A program made the translations under genes and the position numbers. The notes beneath the pieces were generated by a model. That model had not been told where the DNA came from. It saw only the letters and a list, made by a program, of their open reading frames with translations, and did no database searches. This document shows, piece after piece, positions 12,601-19,906 of a stretch of DNA of 64,000 nucleotides. This DNA is from Pedobacter cryoconitis (lineage in GTDB: Bacteria > Bacteroidota > Bacteroidia > Sphingobacteriales > Sphingobacteriaceae). Location: NCBI RefSeq assembly GCF_014200595.1, contig NZ_JACHCG010000001.1, forward strand, positions 1,488,001 through 1,552,000. The letters are read 5' to 3'. Position 1 is the stretch's first letter. Each line of letters opens with the position of its first letter.

Positions 12601-12820
12601 AGCGATCAGCAAGGTCATTTTTGTGGCCAGGGTAAAGGGCGATCCGGGCACTTATACGCTGAAGATAGGTGGGGCTGACCTGAATTTCTCTAAATCTTCT
12701 AATTTGCTGAAAGCAGAAAGTGCTGTTATTCAGTTGGACACTGAGTTTATCTTGTCTGGAGATGCAGCTCAGCTGGCTAAACTGGAAGAATTGGTTATGG
12801 TGGTGAAATATGGGATTTAG
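3617..12820 (+). CDS. Tc toxin subunit TcA (pore-forming, receptor-binding translocation subunit)
   Basis: At 3067 residues this is larger than the typical ~2500-residue TcA. Residues ~1-120 resemble a transthyretin/carboxypeptidase regulatory-like beta-sandwich (FGKITNQSNQPLANLLVQAYD...QDGSYKI), not a standard TcA N-terminus. A Cys-rich TcA signature with SPAAYMVEVL lies near residue 574, and the neuraminidase-like region with NYRVWEANRKIFLYPENW near 1614. The conserved WFHYMFNPT is near 2175. A long coiled-coil is at ~2437-2512, followed by an Ala/Gly-rich pore-forming stretch (~2540-2600). The TcB-binding C-terminal domain is at ~2790-3067 (RRIKSVSVSLPCIAGP). By family knowledge TcA forms a pentameric bell, binds target cells and injects the TcC payload through its channel. 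An AAAGGA element precedes the ATG. No export signal is visible. Confidence 0.95.
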   Translation: MAILNEVINIVFGKITNQSNQPLANLLVQAYDRDMRSEELLGECITAQDGSYKINWKHEQLSGRGIKEADLSMKVVSREKKTVLYAATVAETRFNASPSEEINIVIKGIIEPEFIEYDFLYKEVSFLADKVKLADLQENDNNQDISFLSREMSVPAEKITHLAIAQRLQELSKIDAPFFYALLRKNTLLKNDLINSFQARVAVDLNTEILPLLYDAALVDPKTIKKDVGEAVKEKLIAGKTLKELDSYQEILQQYKKRGEDYYQNEYAGKVFLLLKSYVLDSRLSEIGQIFKANRNNLNGLVDELTAKSFFESSNQSIDAKTAVKLAQLLGLNIELIDRVKKAENIKSEEDVKNLAALNKADWRAILVKQPGVKDQGTEKQILDLQASALARNFEKQYPGVAFAAQVARATKTPYRNQAKIQEFFKTQPDFDLQQSNIDLHFKQQKMADAQNNPLRDELKAVQRVFKLVPHYSKTNGLLAQNIHSAQSITLAGKSRFVKDIAPKAGIDPVEAKAIYKKAETVNTAAMLMAGELHDVMSAKDIPAMEMKSLSLKIEAVSKDFPNLKTLFYTADVCTCDECRSVYSPAAYMVEVLQFLQNRMVTDLTLPATNLSAKEVLFERRPDIGDIDLGCENAMTPVPYIDLVCELLEEAISPDPGIPYTGVLSDGPDPLKGKISAALLHTLLSAKTSFTDPVTSVVTDTPCNFPVTDQALIFKTEGTLPDQPFYLRDQKVVFKVVPLGGIKYMIHNLRQTFSPAEELASTPAYVNVNAYKTLQTSFYAFELPFDLNLTSAKAYFSRFGVDRSELMKAFQSAASPSDLAIATEMLGLTDAEKDLISNAATGKQQSYWNTTAANASSEMNNVDVFLTKTGLSFQELTVLLTLEFIDPDQKLFVQNLDLTCDTTKKIIANLDDVALDRIHRFLRLQKKTGLKFELLDEIISQPNLGADDLQETLLKLAELNSISVLSGIKVEELVGFFGEIAYEIRTQESPLPLFYQVFLNKAKNGFADDQLLADTITGTALLSLYKDSLSVCLQLSGDDFDALTQFTPDGLLNFKNLSVLYSIARMLQKLSLKRTDFEAINELSGLSYATDPAVLLQFIQQVMAFRSYPQRPADLLFMLKHEATDLVDRELKEDRIIAVLTQLQTDLGKVLTDNQSLYIDGLETDEQREALQNQFAGLANVEQDTVKTLMGFLDADWVSPAAAKTFADDHLAYLDPVAGIKREGFDTTAIKASIDDLAAATAATFPAVQKTLLKSFFDAISVYFITAGKLTTLTQCLMQTFKAPEDLSQVILNYALLRQPAPGTAMLKDLLSADSFINLAAPITSINAADQFSALRLLHKMIPLINSFQLDAPTTAWYFENAADLGWFVCDGIPYTSTLNPVDFALYADFIGILNLANALSPVPDPADAENPLTFQQTMELLLPGNTTSQTLWLQTVALLTGYQSSDVTAIDARMFVAFNPDAYKSSKTWQALITNAEYLRTLGTTVSQVIAFIKPVLTDVDTTQLRMALKARYDENTWSDTLKEITDAIRPQKRDALVAYLLAINPDLKDENDLYDYFLVDVEMESLVSSSRIVLAHNTIQLFVQRCLMGLEPKCAANLDDDPSWDQWKWMKNYRVWEANRKIFLYPENWMEAELRDDKSFMFEELESELLQDELNNDTAEAGLINYLEKLDNIAFLEIVASWYQADIKTMHVFGRTKGGDPAIYYYRRFEQERSWTPWEKVELDITSDQLLAFMRNNRLCLAWPIFSDEAEMKDTISVPGGSGGGTVPGKPNKKSKIQLAISEFANKKWQPKKISKDAIENPAGPGNYALNTVSQDLYNMMYVEAIDQIWFFSTNDNGDSNQHRLDGIFNVAGCKGYPELVKDFDPIDLPDFYPDFDNTKLSLQRYNERSENAPEVDHLAVMNAFSMTEFMELLGVTPGTFRLTYPAQFTYIDFLVMLFELIFSGINGGYRAESAVGRKGRFKGAMGTLLPYFMEDSNHAYVIVPGFYHLSKDETGPVVLQRTVSDVLTLMEEIIALGKKYLAKLQAVPAPDPVELVKELNKDDAFQKIKTEFGNYKGLKYGEAFKNMYHPLVCPLKKTLYKSGIPELMKRETQLQQSDFNFKTNYKPNLLKIPRTYLLETNGVRKLTFPVEDIDFSSDGSYSGYNWELFFHIPFLLACQLTQNQQFEDAMSWFHYMFNPTGALAGNAPEKYWVTKPFFQTHQADYAAQLIDNLLYKVAEFSTEDVSKLNAAISQWRDNPFQPYVVARFRPVAYQKALLMKYIENLTEWGDYLFRQDTMEAIAQATQMYILADKLLGPKPRVIKPVIKAPYETYNQLQANIDAFGNALVNLENILPDLSVLPEGGAELPPAPVTLSMLYFCIPDNDQMDTYWDQVADRLFKIRNSQNIDGVFRSLALFAPPIDPGMLVRAAASGMDISSILAGMNAPAPYYRFNVLTQKATELAQEVRGLGSSLLQALEKKDAEAMALLRSELEIRVLNAVKDMKTLQIDEAKEQIDVLEKTKLVTQARHDYYMNISYITPKEQLNLDKLSESHDYQMASQILGATAGILALIPDLDIGASGFGGSPLAAVKWGGSFLAHSANAAAGVLNVLSSAASYEANRAATAGSYDRRFADWKLQETLAAKELDSLDKQIAAAQIRQEIAETDLRNHLIQIDNAKKTDDFMHQKYTNKQLYDWMIGQVSSVYFSAYSLAHDFAKKAEKSYQFELGNDDTYIQYGYWDSLKKGLQSADKLLHDLKRMECGYLDKNKREYELTKHVSVCLLDPLALAQLRATGVCDFDLPEALFDLDYAGQYFRRIKSVSVSLPCIAGPHTMVSAKLSLVKNKYRKNMNQNNLAGTGYTEDPAGNDDRFVFNIGAIQSIAASSAQNDSGIFELNFKDERYLPFEGTGAISSWRLELPGTIRQFDYTTITDVVLHVKYTAREGGSVLKGLAETSLKDRLNAISQTLNETGLHLGINVKQEMPDVWNLLLKNASTPVTIAKFKLPYFVQPLTAAISKVIFVARVKGDPGTYTLKIGGADLNFSKSSNLLKAESAVIQLDTEFILSGDAAQLAKLEELVMVVKYGI

Positions 12821-12832
12821 ATAGGGTTTTTG

Positions 12833-12857
12833 CAGGGGTACTATGCCAGAACCCCTG
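12833..12857 (+). terminator. Weak hairpin after TcA
   Basis: CAGGGGT and ACCCCTG form a 7-bp stem starting 12 bases after the TcA stop. No clear T-tract follows, so termination here is only tentative. Confidence 0.3.
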
Positions 12858-12922
12858 TACAATTAGTCCTGAAATACACTTTTTTCTTTTCCGGACATGC
12901 TTGAAAAACTGTAGTTTTGAGC

Positions 12923-13348
12923 ATGCTTATTTTTCTGACTTTCCTGAATTCACTGATCCTGATCATTTTGTCATTGCTCCATATCTATTGGGCATTTGGC
13001 GGGCTTTGGGGAAAAGATCTGGCTGTACCAACAAATCGGTCGGGTCAGAAATTATTTATGCCCAGCGTTCTTTCTACACTGACTGTGGCCGTCGGGTTGC
13101 TGATTTTTGCACTATGTAATCTCAGTATTCAATTTTCAGCTGTTTTGCCGCTAAACCCACTATTTCTGAAATATGGAATTCTTGTGATCGGACTCATCTT
13201 TCTGCTACGTGCAATTGGTGATTTTAATTATGTTGGCTTGATGAAAAAGTACAAAACATCCGATTTCGCCAGGCAGGACAGGTTATTTTACACGCCTTTG
13301 TGTTTAACGCTTTTTGCTGCTCATTTACTGATCTTTATAGGGTTTTAA
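12923..13348 (+). CDS. DUF3995 family small membrane protein
   Basis: A 141-residue hydrophobic protein with four predicted membrane segments and the DUF3995 pattern: an N-terminal helix with LLHIYWAFGGLWG, a central PSVLSTLTVAVGL segment, and a C-terminal RAIGDFNYVG turn followed by YTPLCLTLFAAHLL. The family has no assigned function. The ATG at 12923 is preferred over an in-frame TTG six bases upstream. An imperfect inverted repeat (about 12896-12925, CATGCT...AGCATG) places the start codon inside a possible stem, which might affect translation. The gene stands alone between the Tc operon and the lipoprotein pair. Confidence 0.8.
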   Translation: MLIFLTFLNSLILIILSLLHIYWAFGGLWGKDLAVPTNRSGQKLFMPSVLSTLTVAVGLLIFALCNLSIQFSAVLPLNPLFLKYGILVIGLIFLLRAIGDFNYVGLMKKYKTSDFARQDRLFYTPLCLTLFAAHLLIFIGF

Positions 13349-13445
13349 CGGGATAAAATCTCGTTCTGCTGAAAAGGAAACCAGATTTGTCTACCTTTAC
13401 AGCATTCTTAAATCGTATTTGAGAATGAAATATTAATTTGCTGAT

Positions 13446-14486
13446 ATGCGTCAAAAAGTGTTTTTATTCGGGCTGATTCTTATGGGACTGACCACCTGTT
13501 CTATTACGGGCTGTAAAGAAAAAAAATCTACGGCAAGTTCTGCTTTTTATTACTGGAAAACCACTTTTTTATTGGATAAATCTCAGGCTGCACTTTTAAA
13601 GGATGGAGCTGGTAATCAATTATATCTTCGTTTATTTGATGTGATCTGGGATGAACAGAAAAATGATGTCCGGCCCAATGCTGTAATCAATATTAACCAG
13701 GATGTGAGTCAATTCCATATTGTCCCGGTTATTTATATCACCAATAAGACCTTTGAAAAACTAACTGCTGATCAAATAGAGCCACTGGCCGAAAAAGTCA
13801 ATAAGTTAATCAATGAGATTACCACACAAAATAAAGTGTCCTATCAAAGTGTTCAGATAGATTGTGACTGGACTACGGGGACTAAAAATCGTTATTTTGC
13901 TTTTCTTAAGGCTTTTAAAGCGGCTAATAAAAAACAGCTGGAAGCAACGATACGCCTGCATCAGATCAAATATGCAGACCGTACAGGTGTACCACCCGTT
14001 GATAAAGGCTTATTAATGTTTTATAATATGGGCAAGATTTCAGCTCAGCTGAAACAGCGTAATTCCATTTACAATGCAACGGATGCCTCAAAGTATATCA
14101 GCTATCTGCCTACTTATCAATTGCCTTTAGATATTGCGCTGCCTTTGTTCTCCTGGACAATACAAATCAGAGAAGGGAAGATCATTCAGCTTTATGGTAA
14201 GATAGGTCAAAAAGAATTGTCAGACCGCAATAACTTTCAGCAAACAGCTCAATCAAATGTTTATAAAGCGAACAAAAGCTTTTATCTGTCAGGTCTTTAT
14301 ATCAAAGAAAATGATTTGTTTAAACTTGAGGATGTAAATTCCAGGTTATTAAATCTGGCAGCGAAACAACTCTCCAGACACCTTGCACATCTTGAAAATA
14401 GAAATATAATATACTATGAATTATCAACCGTCGCTGCTTCAGCGCTTGAAGCAAAAGATATCAAAGAAGTTTCTGCTCATTTTTAG
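13446..14486 (+). CDS. Lipoprotein of unknown function, possible TIM-barrel
   Basis: A 346-residue protein with a type II signal peptide: basic start, hydrophobic run, lipobox SITGC near residue 23. It should be membrane anchored after cleavage. The mature part alternates strands and helices, including YQSVQIDCDWT, ATIRLHQI and GLLMFYNMG, which resembles the strand ends of a (beta/alpha)8 barrel. No catalytic signature is recognised. The last 71 bases overlap the start of the next lipoprotein gene in another frame, so the two are probably translationally coupled and act together. A 10-bp hairpin (13404-13426) sits just upstream. The function is unknown; a glycosidase-like fold is inference only. 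Confidence 0.75.
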   Translation: MRQKVFLFGLILMGLTTCSITGCKEKKSTASSAFYYWKTTFLLDKSQAALLKDGAGNQLYLRLFDVIWDEQKNDVRPNAVININQDVSQFHIVPVIYITNKTFEKLTADQIEPLAEKVNKLINEITTQNKVSYQSVQIDCDWTTGTKNRYFAFLKAFKAANKKQLEATIRLHQIKYADRTGVPPVDKGLLMFYNMGKISAQLKQRNSIYNATDASKYISYLPTYQLPLDIALPLFSWTIQIREGKIIQLYGKIGQKELSDRNNFQQTAQSNVYKANKSFYLSGLYIKENDLFKLEDVNSRLLNLAAKQLSRHLAHLENRNIIYYELSTVAASALEAKDIKEVSAHF

Positions 14487-16749
14487 CGTCTGCTCCATTG
14501 CGGTAGCAGGTGTTGTAGTCGCCTGTGGTGATGGGGGCTATTATGATGATTTTGAGAGTTCCAGCTTTGCACCTGAAGCTTTTGTAAGCAGTACTTATTC
14601 TCCTTTTTTCTTTACCAGTGAAATCACATACTATAATGGATATAATCTGGATAACAGCAATACCCGCTATAATCAGCTGGTTGTGACCGAATGGAATTCC
14701 TGGTTTGAGAATAAGGTAGATACTTCCGCATTGAAAACACTGCTTATCAAAGCCAGTTCCGGAAATATTGATTCTGTTGCCCGTTATTATAAAGGCAAGC
14801 TGGATGTATTGCCAGCAGGAATGCCTGATCTGAAAAATACAAAAGCGAATAAAAAGAAAGTAAATGCTTTTCTTGACTATCTACTTTTAGCTAAAGAGTG
14901 CGAGGTTTATGCAGTTGGGGATGGTGATTACTGGTCTTATGAAAAAACTCCTGTCAAAGAGGTACCTGTAGTTTTGGAGAATACTTTATTGAAAGCTGTT
15001 GCTGAAGCAAAAGATCCTTTTATCAAAGAACGTTTATGGTTCCAGATGGTGCGTTATTACTATTTCAAGCAGAAACAACATGCAGCTGATGTGCCAAAGG
15101 TTGATGTACCCTTACCAGCCTATTTTGCTAAAGAGGAAGCTACTTTTCCAAAAAACATGATGTATTACCGTGCATTGGGGTATCTGGCGGGTTATTATTA
15201 CCAAAAGGGAGACTTTGCACAGGCAAACTATCTGTACAGCTTATGTTATAATTACTCTTTTGAAATGAAAATCCCTAGCAGATGGAGTTTTCATCCTCAG
15301 AATGAGACAGACTGGAAACAGACTTTAAACCTGGCCAGAAATGGAGACGAGAAAGTCACTTTATGGCAGATGTTAGGAAGCAGCAGGGATGAAGCCCGTG
15401 CGATTAAGGAAATTTATGCGATTGATCCTAAATCTGAGAAACTTGATCTCTTATTGAGCAGACTGGTTAATATCAGAGAGTCACAAGGGCAATCATGGAA
15501 AGATACGAGTAAAATTGATCCGGTAACACGTCTGGCAATATCAAATGAGCGGGCTTTGGTCAGCAATATTGCCAATGAAGAGAAGACCTCAAAACCTTAT
15601 TACTGGAACCTGGCTGCGGGTTATCTGAATTCACTTTCGGGTAATTATGCAATGGCCAAAACATTTTACACCAAAGGAAGAAAGCAGTTACCTGTCAATG
15701 ATACTTTGGTTATGGCACAATATAAAGTGCTGAACTGGCTGCTTTATTTGAAAACGCTGAAACATATTGATGCAAAGGCTGAAGCGGAGATGGTTGAGCC
15801 TTTAAACTGGCTGAATAGCTTAAGCAAGAATAAAAAATCTATTGCTAATCTGCGTTATAACAGTGCGATTGCCCAAAGTATGATTTTGTTATCTGCACAA
15901 TATAAAAAACAGGGAAATGTATTAAAAGCATACTTTTTTGCTCCTGAAATGGCGTTCTATAATAGCAATGAAAGGATAGAAGCGGCAAAAGCATTGCTTA
16001 ATAAAAAAGATAAAACTCCTTTTGAACTGGCTATGCTGAATTATTATTCGATCAATGTCGGGCAGCTGAGCTATTTACAGGCTATGTTATTGGTTTATCA
16101 GGAGAAATTGGACGAAGCTATTGTGTTGATGAAACAGGCAGATACGGTCAATAGAACTGAGCTGATGGCTAATCCTTTCAATATCAAGATTCAGGATTGT
16201 CATGATTGCGATCATGAGGCCGACAAGGGTAAAAAACATTTTACAGTGCTGGGCTTTATTGAAGCTTTAAAAACAATTAAAGGGGATCTGGCTGCGGGTA
16301 AAGAAGTATCCAGAAATGCAGCCCTGCTAGGTAATGCTTATTATAATATTACGCATTATGGGAATGCTCGGGTATTTTACTATTCAGCAAGCGTAACTGA
16401 GAGCTATGGAGATTCTCCTTATAGTATTCCGGTACCTTATAGAAAGATAGTTACTGATAGTAAAGTCGCAGAGAAGTATTATCTGCTGGCGCGCGCCAAT
16501 GCAAAAACTAAAGAGTTAAAAGCGAAGTACACTTATATGGCAGCTAAATGTGAACGGAATGAGATTTACAACGTGCAATACAATAGTCCAGGTAATGACC
16601 GGAAGTATTATGGGGGCTTTGATTTTAGTAAAATACCTACTGGTAAATATTTTGCGGAGTTGAAAGCACAGTACAGCCAGACCAAATATTATCAGGAAGT
16701 ATTAAATGAGTGTGGTTATTTTAAAGCTTACATCAATAAGAAACCTTAA
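14416..16749 (+). CDS. Large lipoprotein with TPR-like helical repeats, unknown function
   Basis: A 777-residue protein. After a basic N-terminus (RLKQKISKK) comes a hydrophobic segment ending in a lipobox, VVVAC, near residue 37, so it is a predicted lipoprotein. The body has many paired amphipathic helices with TPR-like spacing (YYQKGDFAQANYLYSLCYNY; YLNSLSGNYAMAKTFYTKG; YYNITHYGNARVFYYSA), suggesting a solenoid that binds other proteins. A HDCDHEADKGKKH segment could bind metal. The start must lie inside the upstream gene, because the signal sequence itself begins before that gene's stop. A strong terminator follows, so this ends the two-gene unit. No specific role can be assigned. Confidence 0.8.
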   Translation: MNYQPSLLQRLKQKISKKFLLIFSVCSIAVAGVVVACGDGGYYDDFESSSFAPEAFVSSTYSPFFFTSEITYYNGYNLDNSNTRYNQLVVTEWNSWFENKVDTSALKTLLIKASSGNIDSVARYYKGKLDVLPAGMPDLKNTKANKKKVNAFLDYLLLAKECEVYAVGDGDYWSYEKTPVKEVPVVLENTLLKAVAEAKDPFIKERLWFQMVRYYYFKQKQHAADVPKVDVPLPAYFAKEEATFPKNMMYYRALGYLAGYYYQKGDFAQANYLYSLCYNYSFEMKIPSRWSFHPQNETDWKQTLNLARNGDEKVTLWQMLGSSRDEARAIKEIYAIDPKSEKLDLLLSRLVNIRESQGQSWKDTSKIDPVTRLAISNERALVSNIANEEKTSKPYYWNLAAGYLNSLSGNYAMAKTFYTKGRKQLPVNDTLVMAQYKVLNWLLYLKTLKHIDAKAEAEMVEPLNWLNSLSKNKKSIANLRYNSAIAQSMILLSAQYKKQGNVLKAYFFAPEMAFYNSNERIEAAKALLNKKDKTPFELAMLNYYSINVGQLSYLQAMLLVYQEKLDEAIVLMKQADTVNRTELMANPFNIKIQDCHDCDHEADKGKKHFTVLGFIEALKTIKGDLAAGKEVSRNAALLGNAYYNITHYGNARVFYYSASVTESYGDSPYSIPVPYRKIVTDSKVAEKYYLLARANAKTKELKAKYTYMAAKCERNEIYNVQYNSPGNDRKYYGGFDFSKIPTGKYFAELKAQYSQTKYYQEVLNECGYFKAYINKKP

Positions 16750-16773
16750 TTGAATAGTTATTCAACTTTTAAG

Positions 16774-16805
16774 AAGGAGCGGCATTTGTAGCCGCTCCTT
16801 TTTTT
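16774..16805 (+). terminator. Rho-independent terminator
   Basis: A 10-bp stem AAGGAGCGGC/GCCGCTCCTT with a 7-base loop is followed by a T-run, 24 bases after the lipoprotein stop. It separates that gene from the convergent GH3 gene. Confidence 0.9.
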
Positions 16806-16822
16806 ATGGGATCATACCCGGC

Positions 16823-19132
16823 TTATTTGGAATGATATTTAGCGTTGCGCTCATCGCTGATTTGTCCTTTCCAGTTCATTCCATAACCAAAATCATAAAC
16901 ATGTCCCTGCGCGTCTGTATGGCAGGTCATATCGAAAGGGACGTCTTCATATTGCTGCTCTACTGTTAGCATGTTAGCTGGCATCTGAACGGGCAATAAG
17001 CCTGAAGGTTCTGCTGCTCCTGAAATAATATCCATTACAGCTTGTCCGGAAACGCCAAAGTGTAAGACAATTCCTTCCACCTGCTGCTCAAATTCATTAA
17101 ATATCATGGGTTTGGAGGCGTTAACAACTACAATCACTGGTTTGTCTTTCATCGCTGCTTTTGTATCCAGGATCGTTCTCAAATCCATCGTATTATAGGC
17201 GGTAACGGTTTTATTAATATAAGAGCGATTGCTAATGGAAGGATCTATAACCGGATCTCCCGCAGCCATACTTTGTACTCTGGCTGTAGAAGCAGTGTAA
17301 GCGTTATATTGTAAAGTGATTGGGACATAACCATTGCCTCCGGCTTTTCTGTCCTTCAAATCATACCCGCCCACCGCACTGTAAGGACTGGATACAAAAA
17401 CAATAGAAAAATCGGCCTGGGCAGGGTCTTCTGTTACGTTATAATATTTTTTGATCAGATTGATATCTACCGGGTAATCAAATTTTGGAGCGGATAAGTT
17501 TCCCCACCAGTCTTTGGAAGCTGGATAATAGATTCTTGGCACAAATACGGTTTTGTTCTTTGCCACAGGCAGGATGGAAGACTTGTTTTTAAGCAAGACT
17601 ACAGACTTCAGCTGCGCCTGGAATCCTGCTTTCATAAATTCAGTATTGCCTACAATCTGTTTGCTTTCCTGAGGATCAAGGTAAGGGTTTTCAAAAAGCC
17701 CCACTCTGAAAATGTTTTTCAATAAACGGATTGCTGAAGTTTCAAAGCGGGCACGCATAAATTTTGCTCCATATTCTTTGATACCCATTTGATAAGCGGC
17801 CATGATCGGTTTGATTTCATTGTTCCCGCCAAACTGATCTACGCCTGCCATAATCACTTTATAATGTCTTTCATTAATGGTTAATGCCTCAGCACCCCAG
17901 GGCTTACCTGCAAAAATATCGGGTGTAGCACCTTCATTGCCCGTAATGAGCCAGTCTGTACAGACCACGCCATCATAATTGTATTTCTTTCTGAGCAGGT
18001 CTGTAATCATGTATTTGCTATACCCGTTGGCAACATTCTGACCAGAGGGATCTTGTCCGCTGGTAATGGTATAATAAGGCATTACTGCTGCCGCTTCTTT
18101 GGTTTTGCCATCCAGTTTAAAAGCCCCGTTGATGAAAGGGCTCAGATGCTGTTCAAAATTCTTTCCGGGATAAACGGTAAATTTTCCATAAGCCCAGTGT
18201 CCGTCGCGGCCACCTTCTTCAGCGCCTCCGCCGGGCCAGTGTTTAACCATGGCGTTGACACTTTGATAACCCCAGCCATCTTTGATTTCATCTTTTCCGG
18301 AAGAAGTTTGAAAACCGTCAATATAAGCACGCGCCATATCCGCAGCTAATAACGGGCTTTCCCCAAAAGTCATGGCGATGCGGTACCAGCGGGGTTCTGT
18401 CCCTAAGTCGATTTGCGGGGAAAGTGCTGTGGAAATACCTAATGCCCGGTATTCCCGGGCGGCGATGTGTCCAAATTCCTTCACGATGGCCGGATCAAAT
18501 GTTGCCGCCATGCCCAATCCATCAGGCCACATGGAAATGGTACCTCCGGCGCCTGCGTTAAATTCACTGTTTATAGTTGCCGTATGACGGGGATCGGTAC
18601 TGGTATTTCCCGGAATGCCAAGCCCTATACCTTCTACAAAAGCCTGCATGTTGTTGTTCCATGCTGCGGCTACTTCAGGGCTCTGTACTTTGGTAATCAG
18701 GATATGCCGCAGGTTATCTTCTTTCAGGAATTTCTTTTGGTTATCACTCAGGTCTTCTGCTTTAGCCTTGCTTTTACTGAAAGCCATTCCACTATAGGTT
18801 GCTGCACCAAAGCCAGCATCAGCACCAGGGAGCATTTGGTGGCCGCTATAAAGCATCAAGCCTGAGATTTGCGCAATGGTCATTTGCTGCGCCAGATCTT
18901 TGGCCCGCAGATCGGCAGATAATCTCCAGTCTTCGTATTTATCCAGCTTCCCGTTTTTATTCAGATCCTTAAATTTAAGCCCGTCAACGGTTAGTATTTT
19001 TACACCCGACGCCGGATTATAACCTAATATAATTCCGTTCGGATTAGTGATCAATTTATAGTTTTTTCCTTCCTGGGCGTAGGTAACCTGGAGGCAGGAG
19101 AAAACCAGAAGCGTTAATATTTCCTTTTTCAT
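16823..19132 (-). CDS. Glycoside hydrolase family 3, secreted beta-glucosidase type
   Basis: A 769-residue protein with a signal peptide ending near YAQ (residue 20). An EF-hand-like loop DLNKNGKLDKYEDW follows near residue 60 and may bind calcium. The GH3 (beta/alpha)8 domain includes KHWPGGGAEEGGRDGH, and the catalytic nucleophile is the Asp of VVCTDW (about residue 393). A C-terminal alpha/beta sandwich (KPVIVVVNASKPM ... GVSGQAVMDIISG) completes the active site. The family removes terminal beta-linked glucose or related sugars by a retaining mechanism; the exact substrate cannot be read from sequence. It is a single-gene unit, divergent from the GNAT gene across a 270-bp gap. Confidence 0.93.
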   Translation of the reverse strand: MKKEILTLLVFSCLQVTYAQEGKNYKLITNPNGIILGYNPASGVKILTVDGLKFKDLNKNGKLDKYEDWRLSADLRAKDLAQQMTIAQISGLMLYSGHQMLPGADAGFGAATYSGMAFSKSKAKAEDLSDNQKKFLKEDNLRHILITKVQSPEVAAAWNNNMQAFVEGIGLGIPGNTSTDPRHTATINSEFNAGAGGTISMWPDGLGMAATFDPAIVKEFGHIAAREYRALGISTALSPQIDLGTEPRWYRIAMTFGESPLLAADMARAYIDGFQTSSGKDEIKDGWGYQSVNAMVKHWPGGGAEEGGRDGHWAYGKFTVYPGKNFEQHLSPFINGAFKLDGKTKEAAAVMPYYTITSGQDPSGQNVANGYSKYMITDLLRKKYNYDGVVCTDWLITGNEGATPDIFAGKPWGAEALTINERHYKVIMAGVDQFGGNNEIKPIMAAYQMGIKEYGAKFMRARFETSAIRLLKNIFRVGLFENPYLDPQESKQIVGNTEFMKAGFQAQLKSVVLLKNKSSILPVAKNKTVFVPRIYYPASKDWWGNLSAPKFDYPVDINLIKKYYNVTEDPAQADFSIVFVSSPYSAVGGYDLKDRKAGGNGYVPITLQYNAYTASTARVQSMAAGDPVIDPSISNRSYINKTVTAYNTMDLRTILDTKAAMKDKPVIVVVNASKPMIFNEFEQQVEGIVLHFGVSGQAVMDIISGAAEPSGLLPVQMPANMLTVEQQYEDVPFDMTCHTDAQGHVYDFGYGMNWKGQISDERNAKYHSK

Positions 19133-19402
19133 ACAGTTTAATTTGGTTTGTTTTACGGTTGTTTTGTTGTTGATGTGGTTTATTATCAGTGATATAAGGT
19201 GATATCTGGTGTTTCTTATATCTTTATGCTTCGGTATGAAGCAATGGTAAACTTTATTTTCTGTTTTTCCAAATCCATATTTAATCCGGGTATACTATTG
19301 CTATAAAAACCCTGCATCATTTTATCTCTCCAATGCAATTATTTGATAATAATTTGTATTTATGTAGGTGACTACGTACTTTTACACTTATATAGTAGAC
19401 AG

Positions 19403-19906
19403 ATGGAAACACAATTTGAAATTACCACTTCAACAGTTGCAGAGACTGAACAAATCATTGACTTAATTCTTACTATTCAGCAGCAAGAATTCAATATTCC
19501 GATTACTGCGGCAGATCAGCCGGACCTGAACGAGATAGATCAATTTTACAAAGCACCAGGGGGAGAATTCTGGATTGCGAAACATCAGGATCAGGTGATC
19601 GGTTCTATTGCCTTAATTAATATAGGTGAGGGGATCGGGGTTATCCGTAAAATGTTCGTCCACAAAGATTACAGAGGTAAAGAGAAAGGGATTGCGCAAA
19701 AGCTGCTGGTTACCCTGATTGCTTATGCCAGAACAAAAGGAATTGAAGCAATTTACCTCGGCACTGTCCAGAAATTACAGGCAGCGATCCGGTTTTATGA
19801 GCGGAATGGTTTTGTACCAATCGAAAAAGCGAACTTGCCGGCGAGTATGCCTTTAATGAAACTGGATACTCATTTTTTTGTTTTACAGATGAATGATGAC
19901 AAATAA
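19403..19906 (+). CDS. GNAT family N-acetyltransferase
   Basis: A 167-residue protein when started at the ATG at 19403 (METQFEITT). The reading frame extends 20 codons upstream but that stretch looks non-coding. The GNAT fold is clear: a central strand IGSIALINI, the acetyl-CoA binding loop with VRGKEKGIAQ-like spacing (RKMFVHKDYRGKEKGIAQKL), and the late motif AAIRFYERNGF. It should transfer an acetyl group from acetyl-CoA to an unknown amine. Its end overlaps the start of the MarR-GNAT gene by 14 bases, so the two are co-translated. Confidence 0.88.
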   Translation: METQFEITTSTVAETEQIIDLILTIQQQEFNIPITAADQPDLNEIDQFYKAPGGEFWIAKHQDQVIGSIALINIGEGIGVIRKMFVHKDYRGKEKGIAQKLLVTLIAYARTKGIEAIYLGTVQKLQAAIRFYERNGFVPIEKANLPASMPLMKLDTHFFVLQMNDDK

